Assembly: GCA_004144865.1 (NCBI GenBank)
Contig: SEAY01000004.1
Location: 1-64,000, forward strand
Reading direction: 5' to 3'
Length of the DNA: 64,000 nucleotides
Source: Comamonadaceae bacterium
GTDB lineage: Bacteria > Pseudomonadota > Gammaproteobacteria > Burkholderiales > Burkholderiaceae_C
Shown: positions 38,222-52,296 of the stretch, in pieces
How positions within the stretch are numbered: position 1 is the stretch's first letter
How the letters are laid out: each line of letters begins with the position of its first letter
Position numbers and translations under genes: made by a program
The notes under the pieces: model-generated
The model's database searches: none
What the model was told of the DNA's origin: nothing
What the model saw: only the letters and a program-made list of their open reading frames with translations

Positions 38222-39142
38222 CTAGATCCCCAGCATCAGCTTCAGGTTCTGCACCGCCGCGCCGCTGGCGCCCTTGCCCAGGTTGTCCAGACGAGCCACC
38301 AGCACGGCATGGTGATAGTCCATGTTGCCGTACACGCGCAGCTCCATCTTGTTGGTGTCGTTCAGCGCCGTCGGTTCCAGCTTGCCGTCTTCCGTCGCCG
38401 GCTCCACCGTCACCCACTCGCTGCCCTCGTAGTGGCGCTTGAGCACGGCCTGGAGGTCGCCCACGGTGGGCTTGCCCGGCAGCGTGTCCAGGTGCAGCGG
38501 CAGCTCCACCAGCATGCCCTGGCGGAAGTTGCCCACCGAGGGGATGAAGATCGGGCGGCGCACCATGCCCGTGTACTTCATGATCTCCGGCAGGTGCTTG
38601 TGCTTCAGGCCCAACGCGTAGATCTCGTACGGTGGCGCGCTGCCGCCCTCGTAGGCCTCGATCATCGTGCGGCCGCCGCCCGAATAGCCGCTCACCGAAG
38701 GCAGCACCACGGGATAGTCCGAAGGCAGCACGCCCGCATCCACCAGCGGGCGCAGCAGGGCGATGGCGCCGGTGGCGTAGCAGCCGGGGTTGCTCACGCG
38801 CTCGGCCTGGCGGATCGCCTCGCGCTGGCCGGGGGCCAGCTCGGCGAAGCCGAACACCCAGCCTTCGGCCACGCGGTGCGCGGTGGAGGCGTCGATGATG
38901 CGGGGCTTCTTCCCGCCGGCGCGGCCGATCTCCTCGATCATCGCCGCGGATTCGCGCGCCGCGTCGTCGTGCAGGCAGAAGATCACCAGGTCCACGCCCG
39001 CCATCAGTTCGCGCTTGGCGGCCGGGTCCTTGCGCCGCTCGGGCGCGATGCTCACCAGCTCGACCTGCGGCATGGTCACGAGCCGTTCGCGGATCTGCAG
39101 GCCGGTGGTGCCGGCCTCGCCGTCGATGAAGACCTTGGGCAT
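38222..39142 (-). CDS. argC: N-acetyl-gamma-glutamyl-phosphate reductase (short type)
   Basis: [19 protein letters not shown]...[18 protein letters not shown]...[11 protein letters not shown]. Confidence 0.93.
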   Translation of the reverse strand: MPKVFIDGEAGTTGLQIRERLVTMPQVELVSIAPERRKDPAAKRELMAGVDLVIFCLHDDAARESAAMIEEIGRAGGKKPRIIDASTAHRVAEGWVFGFAELAPGQREAIRQAERVSNPGCYATGAIALLRPLVDAGVLPSDYPVVLPSVSGYSGGGRTMIEAYEGGSAPPYEIYALGLKHKHLPEIMKYTGMVRRPIFIPSVGNFRQGMLVELPLHLDTLPGKPTVGDLQAVLKRHYEGSEWVTVEPATEDGKLEPTALNDTNKMELRVYGNMDYHHAVLVARLDNLGKGASGAAVQNLKLMLGI

Positions 39143-39193
39143 CTCTTTTCCTATAGCGAACGCTTATGGTGAGCCAAAGCGGGACGCTCTGGT

Positions 39194-39208
39194 TGGTGCA
39201 GTGCACCA
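39194..39208. promoter_or_regulatory. 15-bp palindrome upstream of sucC (candidate operator)
   Basis: TGGTGCA-G-TGCACCA, followed by TACATT. Confidence 0.4.
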
Positions 39209-39311
39209 TGATACATTTCAAGGCTGCTCCGTGCAGGCTCCCTGCGCGCCGCACGCGTCCCACCGCCGGGACGCCCTCCCCCGACCCCCAAAGATCCTCG
39301 AGAGAGACCTC

Positions 39312-40478
<1,167 letters not shown>

Positions 40479-40487
40479 GGAACAGAC

Positions 40488-41381
40488 ATGTCGATCTACA
40501 TCAACAAGGACACCAAGGTCATCACCCAGGGCATCACGGGCAAGACCGGCCAGTTCCACACCGAGAAGTGCCAGGAATACGCGAACGGCAAGAACTGCTT
40601 CGTCGCCGGCGTGAATCCCAAGAAGGCGGGCGAGTCGATCTTCAACATCCCGATCTACGCCTCGGTCAAGGAAGCCGCGCAGCAGACGGGCGCCACCGTC
40701 TCCGTGATCTACGTGCCGCCGGCGGGCGCCGCGGCCGCCATCTGGGAAGCGGTGGAAGCCGACCTGGACCTGGCCATCTGCATCACCGAAGGCATCCCGG
40801 TGCGCGACATGCTGGAAGTGCGCAACCGCATGAAGCAGAAGGAAGCCAAGGGCGGCAAGAAGACGCTGCTGCTGGGCCCCAACTGCCCGGGCCTCATCAC
40901 GCCGGACGAGATCAAGATCGGCATCATGCCAGGCCACATCCACAAGAAGGGCCGCGTCGGCGTGGTCTCGCGCTCCGGCACGCTGACCTATGAAGCGGTG
41001 GCGCAGCTCACCGAGCTGGGCATCGGCCAGTCGAGCGCCGTGGGCATCGGCGGCGACCCGATCAACGGCCTGAAGCACATCGACGTGATGCAGGCCTTCA
41101 ACGACGATCCGGACACCGACGCCGTGATCATGATCGGCGAGATCGGCGGCCCCGACGAGGCCGACGCCGCCCGCTGGTGCAAGGCCAACATGAAGAAGCC
41201 GATCGTGGGCTTCATCGCCGGCGTCACGGCGCCCCCCGGCAAGCGCATGGGCCACGCCGGCGCGCTGATCTCCGGCGGCGCCGACACGGCGGATGCCAAG
41301 CTCGCCATCATGGAAGAGTGCGGCTTCAAGGTGACGCGCAACCCGTCCGAGATGGGCAAGCTGTTGAAGGCGCTGCTGTAA
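40488..41381 (+). CDS. sucD: Succinyl-CoA synthetase alpha subunit
   Basis: [28 protein letters not shown]...[42 protein letters not shown]. Confidence 0.98.
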   Translation: MSIYINKDTKVITQGITGKTGQFHTEKCQEYANGKNCFVAGVNPKKAGESIFNIPIYASVKEAAQQTGATVSVIYVPPAGAAAAIWEAVEADLDLAICITEGIPVRDMLEVRNRMKQKEAKGGKKTLLLGPNCPGLITPDEIKIGIMPGHIHKKGRVGVVSRSGTLTYEAVAQLTELGIGQSSAVGIGGDPINGLKHIDVMQAFNDDPDTDAVIMIGEIGGPDEADAARWCKANMKKPIVGFIAGVTAPPGKRMGHAGALISGGADTADAKLAIMEECGFKVTRNPSEMGKLLKALL

Positions 41382-41408
41382 GGCACCTGCGGTAATCCAC
41401 AACCCGGG

Positions 41409-41439
41409 GCCGATTGTCGTCATGGACAATCGGCTCTTT
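41409..41439 (+). terminator. Terminator after sucD
   Basis: GCCGATTGTC-N6-GACAATCGGC hairpin followed by TCTTTC. Confidence 0.75.
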
Positions 41440-41468
41440 CGCTTGCAGAACAAAAGAGACAGACGAGC

Positions 41469-42179
41469 ATGGACTTCATGGAATTCCTGACCCCCGCTTT
41501 CTGGGTCGCCGTCGGCCAGATCATCCTGATCGACATCCTCCTGGGCGGTGACAACGCGGTGGTGATCGCACTGGCCTGCCGCGGCCTGCCGCCCAAGCAG
41601 CGCAAGATGGGCATCATCTACGGCACCGCGGGTGCCATCATCCTGCGCGTCATCCTGATCGCCTTCGCGCTCGCGCTGCTGGCCATTCCCTACCTGAAGG
41701 TGGTGGGCGGCCTGCTGCTGATCTGGATCGGGGTGAAGCTGCTGATGCCGCAGGACGACGGCGACGAGCACGGCAGCATCCAGTCCAGCGACAAGCTGTG
41801 GGGCGCCGTGAAGACGGTGATCATCGCGGACCTGGTCATGAGCGTGGACAACGTGCTGGCCATCGCCGGCGCGGCCGAGAGCGCGGGCCAGCACCAGTTG
41901 CCGCTGGTGATCTTCGGCCTGCTGGTCTCCATCCCGATCATCGTGGCCGGCAGCCAGATCGTGCTGAAGCTGATGGACCGCTTCCCCATCATCATCACCC
42001 TCGGGGGTATGCTGCTCGGCTGGATCGCGGGCCAGATGATGTACACCGACCCCGGCTTGAAGCCCTACCTGCCCGATGCCAAGACCTGGGAGTACGCCTC
42101 CGCCGCCGCGGGCGCGCTGCTGGTGCTGGCCATCGGCAAGGGCCTGCAGCTGCGCAAACCGCCCGCCGAAGCGGCTTGA
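41469..42179 (+). CDS. TerC family integral membrane protein
   Basis: LIDILLGGDNAVVIALACRGLPPKQR...IIADLVMSVDNVLAIAGAA. Confidence 0.92.
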   Translation: MDFMEFLTPAFWVAVGQIILIDILLGGDNAVVIALACRGLPPKQRKMGIIYGTAGAIILRVILIAFALALLAIPYLKVVGGLLLIWIGVKLLMPQDDGDEHGSIQSSDKLWGAVKTVIIADLVMSVDNVLAIAGAAESAGQHQLPLVIFGLLVSIPIIVAGSQIVLKLMDRFPIIITLGGMLLGWIAGQMMYTDPGLKPYLPDAKTWEYASAAAGALLVLAIGKGLQLRKPPAEAA

Positions 42180-42212
42180 AGCCCGCGCGGCGCGGGTCCC
42201 GCGCCGCCGCCC

Positions 42213-42245
42213 GGATGCAACAAAGGTTCAAGGGATGCAACAAAG
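42213..42245 (+). repeat. 13-bp direct repeat (GGATGCAACAAAG) x2, 20-bp period
   Basis: 42213-42225 and 42233-42245 identical. Confidence 0.85.
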
Positions 42246-42403
42246 TCCCTTGTCCATTGGCGGACCCTCTGCTAACTTCCCGTAACAGTCCTGCGCCCCT
42301 AGGGAGGTGACCGGGCACGTGTTGGCTGGGGGTTGCCGGCGGCGCCGCTGCCGTGGATTTGCCCGGCATTCGTACGGCGCATCGCCGGGCAAGGGGCAGG
42401 CAA

Positions 42404-45138
<2,735 letters not shown>

Positions 45139-45142
<4 letters not shown>

Positions 45143-45924
45143 ACTACGAGTTTTGCTTCCGCACCGATCCCGGTCTGGCGCGGGAAAACAACGAAGATTC
45201 GGTCACTGTGGACGAGCCGACCCGCCTCGGCATCCTGGCGGATGGCATGGGCGGCTACAACGCCGGCGAAGTGGCCAGCGGCATGGCCACGACCTTCATC
45301 AAGTCGGAGCTGGGGCGCTGGCTCGCGCAGGCCGGCCGGCATGCGAACGGCCGCGAAGTGCGCCGCGCGATGGAAATCTGCGTCGACAACGCCAACCGCT
45401 CCATCTTCAACGCCGCCAATTCCAACCCGCAGTACAGCGGCATGGGCACCACGCTGGTGGTGGGCGTGTTCCAGGACGGCCGGCTGATGCTGGGCCACAT
45501 CGGCGATTCGCGCTGCTACCGCCTGCGCGCCGGCCAGATCGAGCAGATCACCAAGGACCACTCGCTGCTGCAGGAGCAGATGGACGCGGGCCTCATCACG
45601 CCGGAACAGGCGGCGACCTCGACCAACAAGAACCTGGTCACCCGCGCGCTCGGCGTCGAGGACGCCGTGCTGCTGGAGGTCAACGAGCACCGGGTGGAGC
45701 CCGGCGACCTGTTCCTGATGTGCTCCGACGGCCTGTCCGATATGCTGGACGACGAGGCGATCGCCCACATCCTGGCGTCGGAAGGCTCGCTCGAACAGAA
45801 GTCGGTGCAGTTGGTCGACGCCGCGAACGCGAACGGCGGGCGCGACAACATTTCGGTGCTGCTGGCACAGGCCAACAGCGGCTCCAGGAGGAGGGGCCTG
45901 ATCTCACGTTGGCTGGGACAGTGA
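45139..45924 (+). CDS. PP2C-family Ser/Thr phosphatase
   Basis: DPGLARENNEDSV, ILADGMGGYNAGEVAS, GTTLVVGVF, LGHIGDSRCYRLR, LMCSDGLSDML. Confidence 0.94.
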
Positions 45925-45973
45925 CCCCGAGAAACATAACAGCGGTCTTGGATTTGAAATACAGGAGTCGACC

Positions 45974-46666
45974 ATGCCGAAAATGATCGTTTCGATCGAC
46001 GGTGTCGTCATCAAGGAAGTACAGCTGACGAAGGACCGGACGACGCTGGGCCGCCGTCCGTACAACGACATCGTGATCGACAACCTCGCCGTGTCCGGCG
46101 AGCATGCGGTGCTGCAGCTGACCGGCAACGAGGTCTTCCTGGAAGACCTGAACTCCACCAACGGCACGTACGTGAACGGCAAGGCCGTGAAGAAGCAGTT
46201 GTTGCAGAACAACGACACGGTGGAGATCGGCAAGTACAAGATCAAGTTCATTAACGAGGCGCCGGGGGCGAACTTCGAGAAGACCATGATCTTCAAGCCG
46301 GGCATGGTGCCGCCGATGCCCCCGAAGGCTGCCGCCCCAGCTGCCGCGCCTGCCGCTGCCGCCACCCCGCCCGCGGGAGAGGCCGCGCACGCAGCCCCGG
46401 GCGCGAATGCCAGCATCAAGGTGCTGTCCGGCGCCGCCGCGGGCCGCGAGGTGCCGCTGGTCAAGGTGGTCACCACCATCGGCAAGCCGGGCGTGGCCGT
46501 CGCCGCCATCACCAAGCGCTCCCACGGCTTCGTGGTCGCCCATGTCGAAGGCTCCAGCAAGCCGACGCTCAATGGCGCGGCGATCGGGGCCGAACCCGTC
46601 ACCCTGAAGGACGGGGACATGCTGGAACTCGCCGGCACGCAGATGCAGTTCCTCCAGGCGGGCTGA
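45974..46666 (+). CDS. FHA domain-containing protein
   Basis: TTLGRRPYNDIVIDNLAVSGEHAVLQLTGNEVFLEDLNSTNGTYVNGKAV; second degenerate FHA-like repeat at the C-terminus. Confidence 0.92.
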   Translation: MPKMIVSIDGVVIKEVQLTKDRTTLGRRPYNDIVIDNLAVSGEHAVLQLTGNEVFLEDLNSTNGTYVNGKAVKKQLLQNNDTVEIGKYKIKFINEAPGANFEKTMIFKPGMVPPMPPKAAAPAAAPAAAATPPAGEAAHAAPGANASIKVLSGAAAGREVPLVKVVTTIGKPGVAVAAITKRSHGFVVAHVEGSSKPTLNGAAIGAEPVTLKDGDMLELAGTQMQFLQAG

Positions 46667-46688
46667 CGCCCGCCGGCCGCTCCAGCCC

Positions 46689-48941
46689 ATGGTGGAGTCG
46701 CTTCGCCGGCACTGGCCCCGCATTGCGATCACGCTGGTTCCGTTGCTGTTCGCGCTGGCCCACGCCATGGGCGCCCTCCCGATCGGGGTGGTGCAGCGCC
46801 TCGACGCCATCGTCTACGACGCCCGCCTGCGCGCGACCATGCCGCGCACGCTGGACGAGCGCATCGTCATCGTCGACATCGACGAGAAGAGCCTGGCCGA
46901 AGTGGGCCGCTGGCCCTGGAGCCGCAACCGCCTGGCCCAACTGGTGGACGAACTGTTCGACCGGCAACAGGTGGCCCTCCTCGGCTTCGACGTGCTGTTC
47001 GCGGAAGCCGATGACAGCTCGGGCCTGCAGCGCCTGCGGCAACTGGCGCGAGGAGAGTTGAAGGACAACGCGGCGTTCGGCGAGCGGCTGGGGGCCTTGC
47101 AGGCGTCCCTGGACTACGACGCGCTGTTCGCCCGGGCGCTGAAGGACCGGCCGGTGGTGCTGGGCTTCTACTTCAGCGGCGACCAGCAGGGGCGCACCTC
47201 CGGCGTGTTGCCGGCGCCGGTGATGACGCGCGAGTCGCTGCGCGGGCGGCCGATCCGCTTCACGCGCTGGGACGGCTACGGCGCCAACATCGAGCAGCTC
47301 GCGCAGGCCGCGCCGGTGGCGGGCTTCTTCAATTCGCTGCCGGATTCCGACGGCGTGGTGCGTTCCGTGCCGCTGGTGGCGCAGCACCAGGGCGCCTACT
47401 ACGAGTCGCTGTCGCTGGCCATGTTCCGCATGCTCATGGGCTCGCCCACGGTGGAGCCCGGCTTCCCGCAGGAGACGTACCTGCCGCGCAGCTACCAGGG
47501 CCTGGACCACATCCGCCTGCGCCTGGGCAGCCGCAGCCTGGCCGTGCCCGTGGCCGAGGGCGTGTTGACGCTGGTGCCCTTCCGCGGACCCGGCGGCCCG
47601 CAGGGCGGCTCCTACCGCTACGTCTCCGCCTCCGACCTGCTGGCCAAGCGGGTGGAAGCCGGCAAGCTGCAGGGGAAGATCGTGCTGCTCGGAACCACGG
47701 CACCGGGCCTCCTGGACCTGCGCGTGACGCCGGTCGGCGAGGCCTACGCCGGCGTGGAGACGCACGCCAACATCCTGTCGGGCCTGCTCGATGGAAAGAT
47801 CCCGGTGGAGCCGGACTGGGCGCTGGGCTACGACGTGGTCATCCTGCTCGCGGCGGGGCTGCTGCTCGCCTTCGCCCTGCCGATGCTGTCCGCGCCGCGC
47901 GCGGTGCTGCTGTCGGCGGTGGTGGCCGCCGCCGTCGTGGCGCTGAACTTCTACCTGTACACGGCCCACCTGCTGGCGCTGCCGCTGGCCGCGGCCCTGC
48001 TGATGGTGGCCACGGCCTTCGCGCTGAACATGAGCTACGGCTACTTCGTGGAAAGCCGCAGCAAGCGCGAGCTCGCCAACCTGTTCGGCACCTACGTGCC
48101 GCCCGAACTGGTCGACGAGATGGTGAAGGATCCGGACAGCTACAGCATGAAGGCCACCAGCAAGGAGCTGACCGTCATGTTCTGCGACATGCGGGGCTTC
48201 ACCCAGATGTCCGAGCGGATGGAGCCCACGCAGCTGCAGGAGCTGCTCAATGCGGTCTTCAGCCGGCTTACCGACATCATCCGCGCGCACCGCGGCACGA
48301 TCGACAAGTACATGGGCGATTGCGTCATGGCCTTCTGGGGCGCGCCGGTGGACACGCCGAACCACGCGCAACTGGCGGTGAAGACCGCGATGGAGATGGC
48401 GGGCGCGGTGCACCGGATCAACGAGGAGCACCGCGCGAACGGCATCCCGGAGATCGGCGTGGGCATCGGCTTGAACACCGGCACTATGTGCGTGGGCGAC
48501 ATGGGATCGGACCTGCGCCGCAGCTACACCGTGATCGGCGACGCCGTGAACCTGGGCTCCCGCCTGGAGGGCCTGTCCAAGGTCTACGGCGTGGACATCG
48601 TGGTGAGCGAGGCCGCCCGGCGCCAGGCGCCCGACTTCGCCTGGCAGGAATTGGACCGCGTGCGGGTCAAGGGCAAGGAGCAGGCGGTGGGGATCTTCTA
48701 CCCGCTTGCACCCGCCGGCGGCCTCGATCCGCAGCAGGCGGAAGAACTGCGCACCTGGGGCGCCTTCCTCAAGGCCTACCGGGCCCAGGACTGGGACCAG
48801 TGCGACCTGCAGCTGCTCAATCTGCAGCGATTGGGCGCCAAAAAATACCTTTACGAGCTGTACTCCGAACGTGTAGCCTCGATGAGGTTGCTGCCATTCG
48901 ACCCGGGCTGGGACGGCGCGACCAACTTCGAGACCAAATAA
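46689..48941 (+). CDS. CHASE2 domain-containing class III adenylate/guanylate cyclase
   Basis: CHASE2 DERIVIVDIDEKSLAEVGRWPWSRNRLAQLVDELF; TMs; ELTVMFCDMRGFTQMSE, GTIDKYMGDCVMAFWGAP, RRSYTVIGDAVNLGSRLEG. Confidence 0.93.
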   Translation: MVESLRRHWPRIAITLVPLLFALAHAMGALPIGVVQRLDAIVYDARLRATMPRTLDERIVIVDIDEKSLAEVGRWPWSRNRLAQLVDELFDRQQVALLGFDVLFAEADDSSGLQRLRQLARGELKDNAAFGERLGALQASLDYDALFARALKDRPVVLGFYFSGDQQGRTSGVLPAPVMTRESLRGRPIRFTRWDGYGANIEQLAQAAPVAGFFNSLPDSDGVVRSVPLVAQHQGAYYESLSLAMFRMLMGSPTVEPGFPQETYLPRSYQGLDHIRLRLGSRSLAVPVAEGVLTLVPFRGPGGPQGGSYRYVSASDLLAKRVEAGKLQGKIVLLGTTAPGLLDLRVTPVGEAYAGVETHANILSGLLDGKIPVEPDWALGYDVVILLAAGLLLAFALPMLSAPRAVLLSAVVAAAVVALNFYLYTAHLLALPLAAALLMVATAFALNMSYGYFVESRSKRELANLFGTYVPPELVDEMVKDPDSYSMKATSKELTVMFCDMRGFTQMSERMEPTQLQELLNAVFSRLTDIIRAHRGTIDKYMGDCVMAFWGAPVDTPNHAQLAVKTAMEMAGAVHRINEEHRANGIPEIGVGIGLNTGTMCVGDMGSDLRRSYTVIGDAVNLGSRLEGLSKVYGVDIVVSEAARRQAPDFAWQELDRVRVKGKEQAVGIFYPLAPAGGLDPQQAEELRTWGAFLKAYRAQDWDQCDLQLLNLQRLGAKKYLYELYSERVASMRLLPFDPGWDGATNFETK

Positions 48942-48954
48942 GGGGCCGCTGCAA

Positions 48955-49746
48955 ATGAGGGTGCGGGTGCTGGGCTGTTCCGGCGCGATCGCGAAGGACT
49001 GCCGGACCACGTCCTTCCTGATCGACGGGGACGTGCTCGTCGACGCCGGCACCGGCGTGGGCGACCTGACCCTGGAGGAAATGCGCGGCATCCGCCACGT
49101 GCTCCTCACGCACTCCCACCTCGATCACGTGGCCGCCCTGCCCCTGATGGTGGACGCGGTCGCATCGCACATCACCGAGCCGATCCGCGTGAGCGCGCTT
49201 CCCGGCACGATCTCCGCGCTGAAGACGCACGTGTTCAACAACGTGATCTGGCCGGACTTCAGCCGCATCCCCTCGCCGCATTCGCCTTTCGTGAGCTTCC
49301 ACGAGATCCAGGTGGGCCAGGTGCTGGACCTCGCCGGCAAGGCGATCGAGGTGCTGCCGGCGGTGCACACCGTGCCGGCCTGCGGCTACGCCGTTTCCGC
49401 CGGGCAGGGCAGCTGGATTTTCACCGGCGACACCGAGCGCAACCCTGCTTTCTGGCGCCGCATCAACCAGATGGACGTCGCGGCGCTGGTGATCGAGACG
49501 GCCTTCAGCAACCGCGAGCAGGACCTCGCGAAGCGCAGCCTGCACTTGTCGCCGCATGCCCTCGCCGAGGAACTGGACTGCATCGACAAGGGCAAGCACT
49601 TCCCGATCTACATCACGCACACCAAGCCCGCCGAGACCGAGCTGATCATGGCGGAGATCCAGCGCTTCGACCAGACGCAGCCGTTCGGCCCCAACGTGAT
49701 CCACGACATCCGGTGGCTGCGCGCCGGGCAGGAGTTCGAGCTGTGA
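48955..49746 (+). CDS. MBL-fold metallohydrolase, class II 3',5'-cyclic nucleotide phosphodiesterase-like
   Basis: VRVLGCSGAIAKDCRTTSFLIDGDVLVDAGTGVGDL...VLLTHSHLDHVAALPLMVDAV...FTGDTERN...THTKPAE. Confidence 0.85.
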   Translation: MRVRVLGCSGAIAKDCRTTSFLIDGDVLVDAGTGVGDLTLEEMRGIRHVLLTHSHLDHVAALPLMVDAVASHITEPIRVSALPGTISALKTHVFNNVIWPDFSRIPSPHSPFVSFHEIQVGQVLDLAGKAIEVLPAVHTVPACGYAVSAGQGSWIFTGDTERNPAFWRRINQMDVAALVIETAFSNREQDLAKRSLHLSPHALAEELDCIDKGKHFPIYITHTKPAETELIMAEIQRFDQTQPFGPNVIHDIRWLRAGQEFEL

Positions 49747-52151
49747 GCGCTGTCCTCAAGGCTTCGCGCGACAGCGAGCAGGAGTTCCTGAGTTCGCAGC
49801 AGCTGCCGCCCGACCAGCGCGGCATCTCCTTCGAGGCGCTGTTCTTCCGCCAGCTGCAGGCGGTGACGACCCGCATCCACGCCACCGAGAACGTGGACGA
49901 GATCATGCTGGAGGCGAGCCAGGACATCTGCAAGCTGTTCCACGCCGACCGGCTCACGCTCTACGCGGTCAACGAGGACCGCAGCGCCATCGTCTCCAAG
50001 GTGAAGACCGGCCTCAACACCAGCCGCGACCTGAAGCTGCCGGTCAGCGCGCAGAGCATCGCCGGCTACGTCGCGCATGCGAAGCAGCTGGTGAACATCG
50101 CCGACGTCTACGACGACGAGGCGCTCAAGCGCATCCACCCCAACCTGAGCTTCCTGAAGGAAGTGGACAAGCGCTCGGGCTACCGCACCCGGCAGATGCT
50201 GGTGGTGCCGATCCTCGATGGCGACGTGCTGCACGGCGTGCTGCAGGTTATCAACAACAAGAGCGACCAGCCCTTCGGCGAGCTCGAGGTCGAGGGCGCG
50301 ACGCAGCTTTGCAAGACGCTCGCCACCGCGATCCACCAGCGCGTGCGCCGCGCCGAGGAATCCACCCGGCGCAAGGCGACCAAGTACGACGGCCTGGTCG
50401 CCGACGGCGTGCTGACGCACGAGGAACTGCAGGCTGCGGTGCAGAAGGCCCGCGAGGAATCGATGCCGGTGGAGCAGGTGCTGGTGGAGGACTACTCCAT
50501 CAAGCCGGCGCAGATCGGCCCCTCGCTCGCCAAGTTCTTCGGCGTGCCCTACGAGCCGTCGAATCCGGGGCGCATCCGCGTCGAGGCGCTGCAGGGCGCG
50601 CTGAAGCCCGACTTCGTGATGGAGCAGGGCTGGATCCCTCTGGAGGAAAGCCCCGAGGGCCTGGTCGTGATGTGCCTGGATCCCGAGGCCGTGCGCAATT
50701 CGCGCATCGTGCCGCAGGTGTTCCCGCGCACCGCGAAGTTTGCCTGGCGCGTCACCACGCAGGCCGAATTCGGCCAGACGCTCAACCAGCTCTGGGGCGC
50801 GCACCTCTCTGAGGAGTCGGTCGAGGAACTGCTCGCCGACCTGACGGCGCCCATGGACGACGAGGGCGAGGGCGATCCGCTCGAGTCCGCGGCGGCCGAC
50901 AACGAACTGGTCAAGTTCGTCAACAAGATCATCATCGACGCGTACAACCAGCGCGCCTCGGACATCCACATCGAGCCCCTGCCGGGCAAGGCGAAGACCG
51001 GCATTCGCCTGCGCATCGACGGCTCGCTCATGCCCTACGTGGAAGTGCCGGCCCACTTCCGCCAGGCGCTGGTGACGCGCCTGAAGATCATGTGCGACCT
51101 CGACATCTCCGAGAAGCGCAAGCCGCAGGACGGCAAGATCAAGTTCAAGAAGTTCGGCCCGCTCGACATCGAGCTGCGCGTGGCGACCATTCCTTCGGCA
51201 GGCGGCGTCGAGGACGTCGTGATGCGCATCCTCGCCGCGGGCGAGCCGATCCCGCTGGAGAAGCTGGGGCTCACCCCGCACAACCGCGAGGCCCTCGAGA
51301 AGACGGTGAGCAAGCCCTATGGCCTGTTCTACGTCTGCGGCCCGACGGGTTCGGGCAAGACGACCACTCTGCATTCCATCCTGAAGTTCCTCAACACGTC
51401 CGAGACCAAGATCTGGACGGCGGAGGACCCGGTGGAAATCACGCAGAAGGGCCTGCGCCAGGTGCAGGTGAACAGGAAGGCCGGCATCGACTTCGCGATG
51501 GTGATGCGCGCCTTCCTGCGCGCCGACCCCGACATCATCATGGTCGGCGAGTCGCGCGACAAGGAAACCGTGGCGATGGGCGTGGAAGCATCGCTCACCG
51601 GCCACCTCGTGTTCTCCACGCTGCACACCAACTCCGCACCGGAGTCCATCACCCGATTGCTGGACATGGGCATGGACCCGTTCAACTTCGCCGATGCGCT
51701 CCTGGGCGTCCTGGCGCAGCGCCTGGCCAAGCGCCTGTGCGACTGCAAGGAACCGTATGTGCCCGCGCACGCGGAGCTGCGCAGCTTCATCGACGAATAC
51801 GCGCTGGACCTGAAGAACACCGGCCCGTGGGTGGCCGATGCCGGCGGCGAGGCGCAGAAGCTGTACGAAAGCTGGATCGAAACCTACGGCAAGGACGGCG
51901 AGCTGCGCCTGTACCGCGCGGTGGGTTGCGAGAAGTGCAACAAGACCGGCTACAAGGGCCGCGTCGGCCTGCACGAACTTCTGGTGGCCGACGACCTGGT
52001 CAAGCGGCTGATCCAGGAACGCGCGCGCGTGACCGACCTCTTCGTCGCCGCCGTGGCCAGCGGCATGCGCACGCTGAAGATGGACGGCATGGAAAAGATC
52101 CTGATGGGGCTGACGGACCTGAAGCAGGTTCGGTCGGTTTGCATCCGCTAA
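49743..52151 (+). CDS. GAF domain + GspE/PilB-type ATPase (GTG start)
   Basis: N-terminal GAF-like region; GspE N domain-like; Walker [92 protein letters not shown]. Confidence 0.93.
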   Translation: MSAVLKASRDSEQEFLSSQQLPPDQRGISFEALFFRQLQAVTTRIHATENVDEIMLEASQDICKLFHADRLTLYAVNEDRSAIVSKVKTGLNTSRDLKLPVSAQSIAGYVAHAKQLVNIADVYDDEALKRIHPNLSFLKEVDKRSGYRTRQMLVVPILDGDVLHGVLQVINNKSDQPFGELEVEGATQLCKTLATAIHQRVRRAEESTRRKATKYDGLVADGVLTHEELQAAVQKAREESMPVEQVLVEDYSIKPAQIGPSLAKFFGVPYEPSNPGRIRVEALQGALKPDFVMEQGWIPLEESPEGLVVMCLDPEAVRNSRIVPQVFPRTAKFAWRVTTQAEFGQTLNQLWGAHLSEESVEELLADLTAPMDDEGEGDPLESAAADNELVKFVNKIIIDAYNQRASDIHIEPLPGKAKTGIRLRIDGSLMPYVEVPAHFRQALVTRLKIMCDLDISEKRKPQDGKIKFKKFGPLDIELRVATIPSAGGVEDVVMRILAAGEPIPLEKLGLTPHNREALEKTVSKPYGLFYVCGPTGSGKTTTLHSILKFLNTSETKIWTAEDPVEITQKGLRQVQVNRKAGIDFAMVMRAFLRADPDIIMVGESRDKETVAMGVEASLTGHLVFSTLHTNSAPESITRLLDMGMDPFNFADALLGVLAQRLAKRLCDCKEPYVPAHAELRSFIDEYALDLKNTGPWVADAGGEAQKLYESWIETYGKDGELRLYRAVGCEKCNKTGYKGRVGLHELLVADDLVKRLIQERARVTDLFVAAVASGMRTLKMDGMEKILMGLTDLKQVRSVCIR

Positions 52152-52241
52152 CCGACAAATTTGTCGGCGCACACGACGCGTTGCGTCGGTTCACCCGCCA
52201 GATACACGGCGAAATCTGCCAACTAGTTCACGAAGGCACGC

Positions 52242-52257
52242 TGGCACACCGCTTGCA
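52242..52257 (+). promoter_or_regulatory. Sigma54 (RpoN) promoter of the pilin gene
   Basis: TGGCAC-ACCGC-TTGCA, exact match to TGGCAC-N5-TTGCA, 40 bp before the ATG. Confidence 0.88.
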
Positions 52258-52296
52258 ATTACCTCCTCGCTTCTTCACACACATTCTGGAGGTTTC

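Noticed and set aside
41382-41468. Possible manganese riboswitch leader ahead of terC
   Set aside because: The gap is only 87 bp and mostly occupied by the sucD terminator hairpin.
46599-49109. 836-aa minus-strand ORF over the CHASE2 cyclase
   Set aside because: Shadow ORF; the plus strand encodes a complete cyclase.
49608-52172. 854-aa minus-strand ORF over the GAF-PilB ATPase
   Set aside because: Shadow ORF; the plus strand has Walker A/B motifs.
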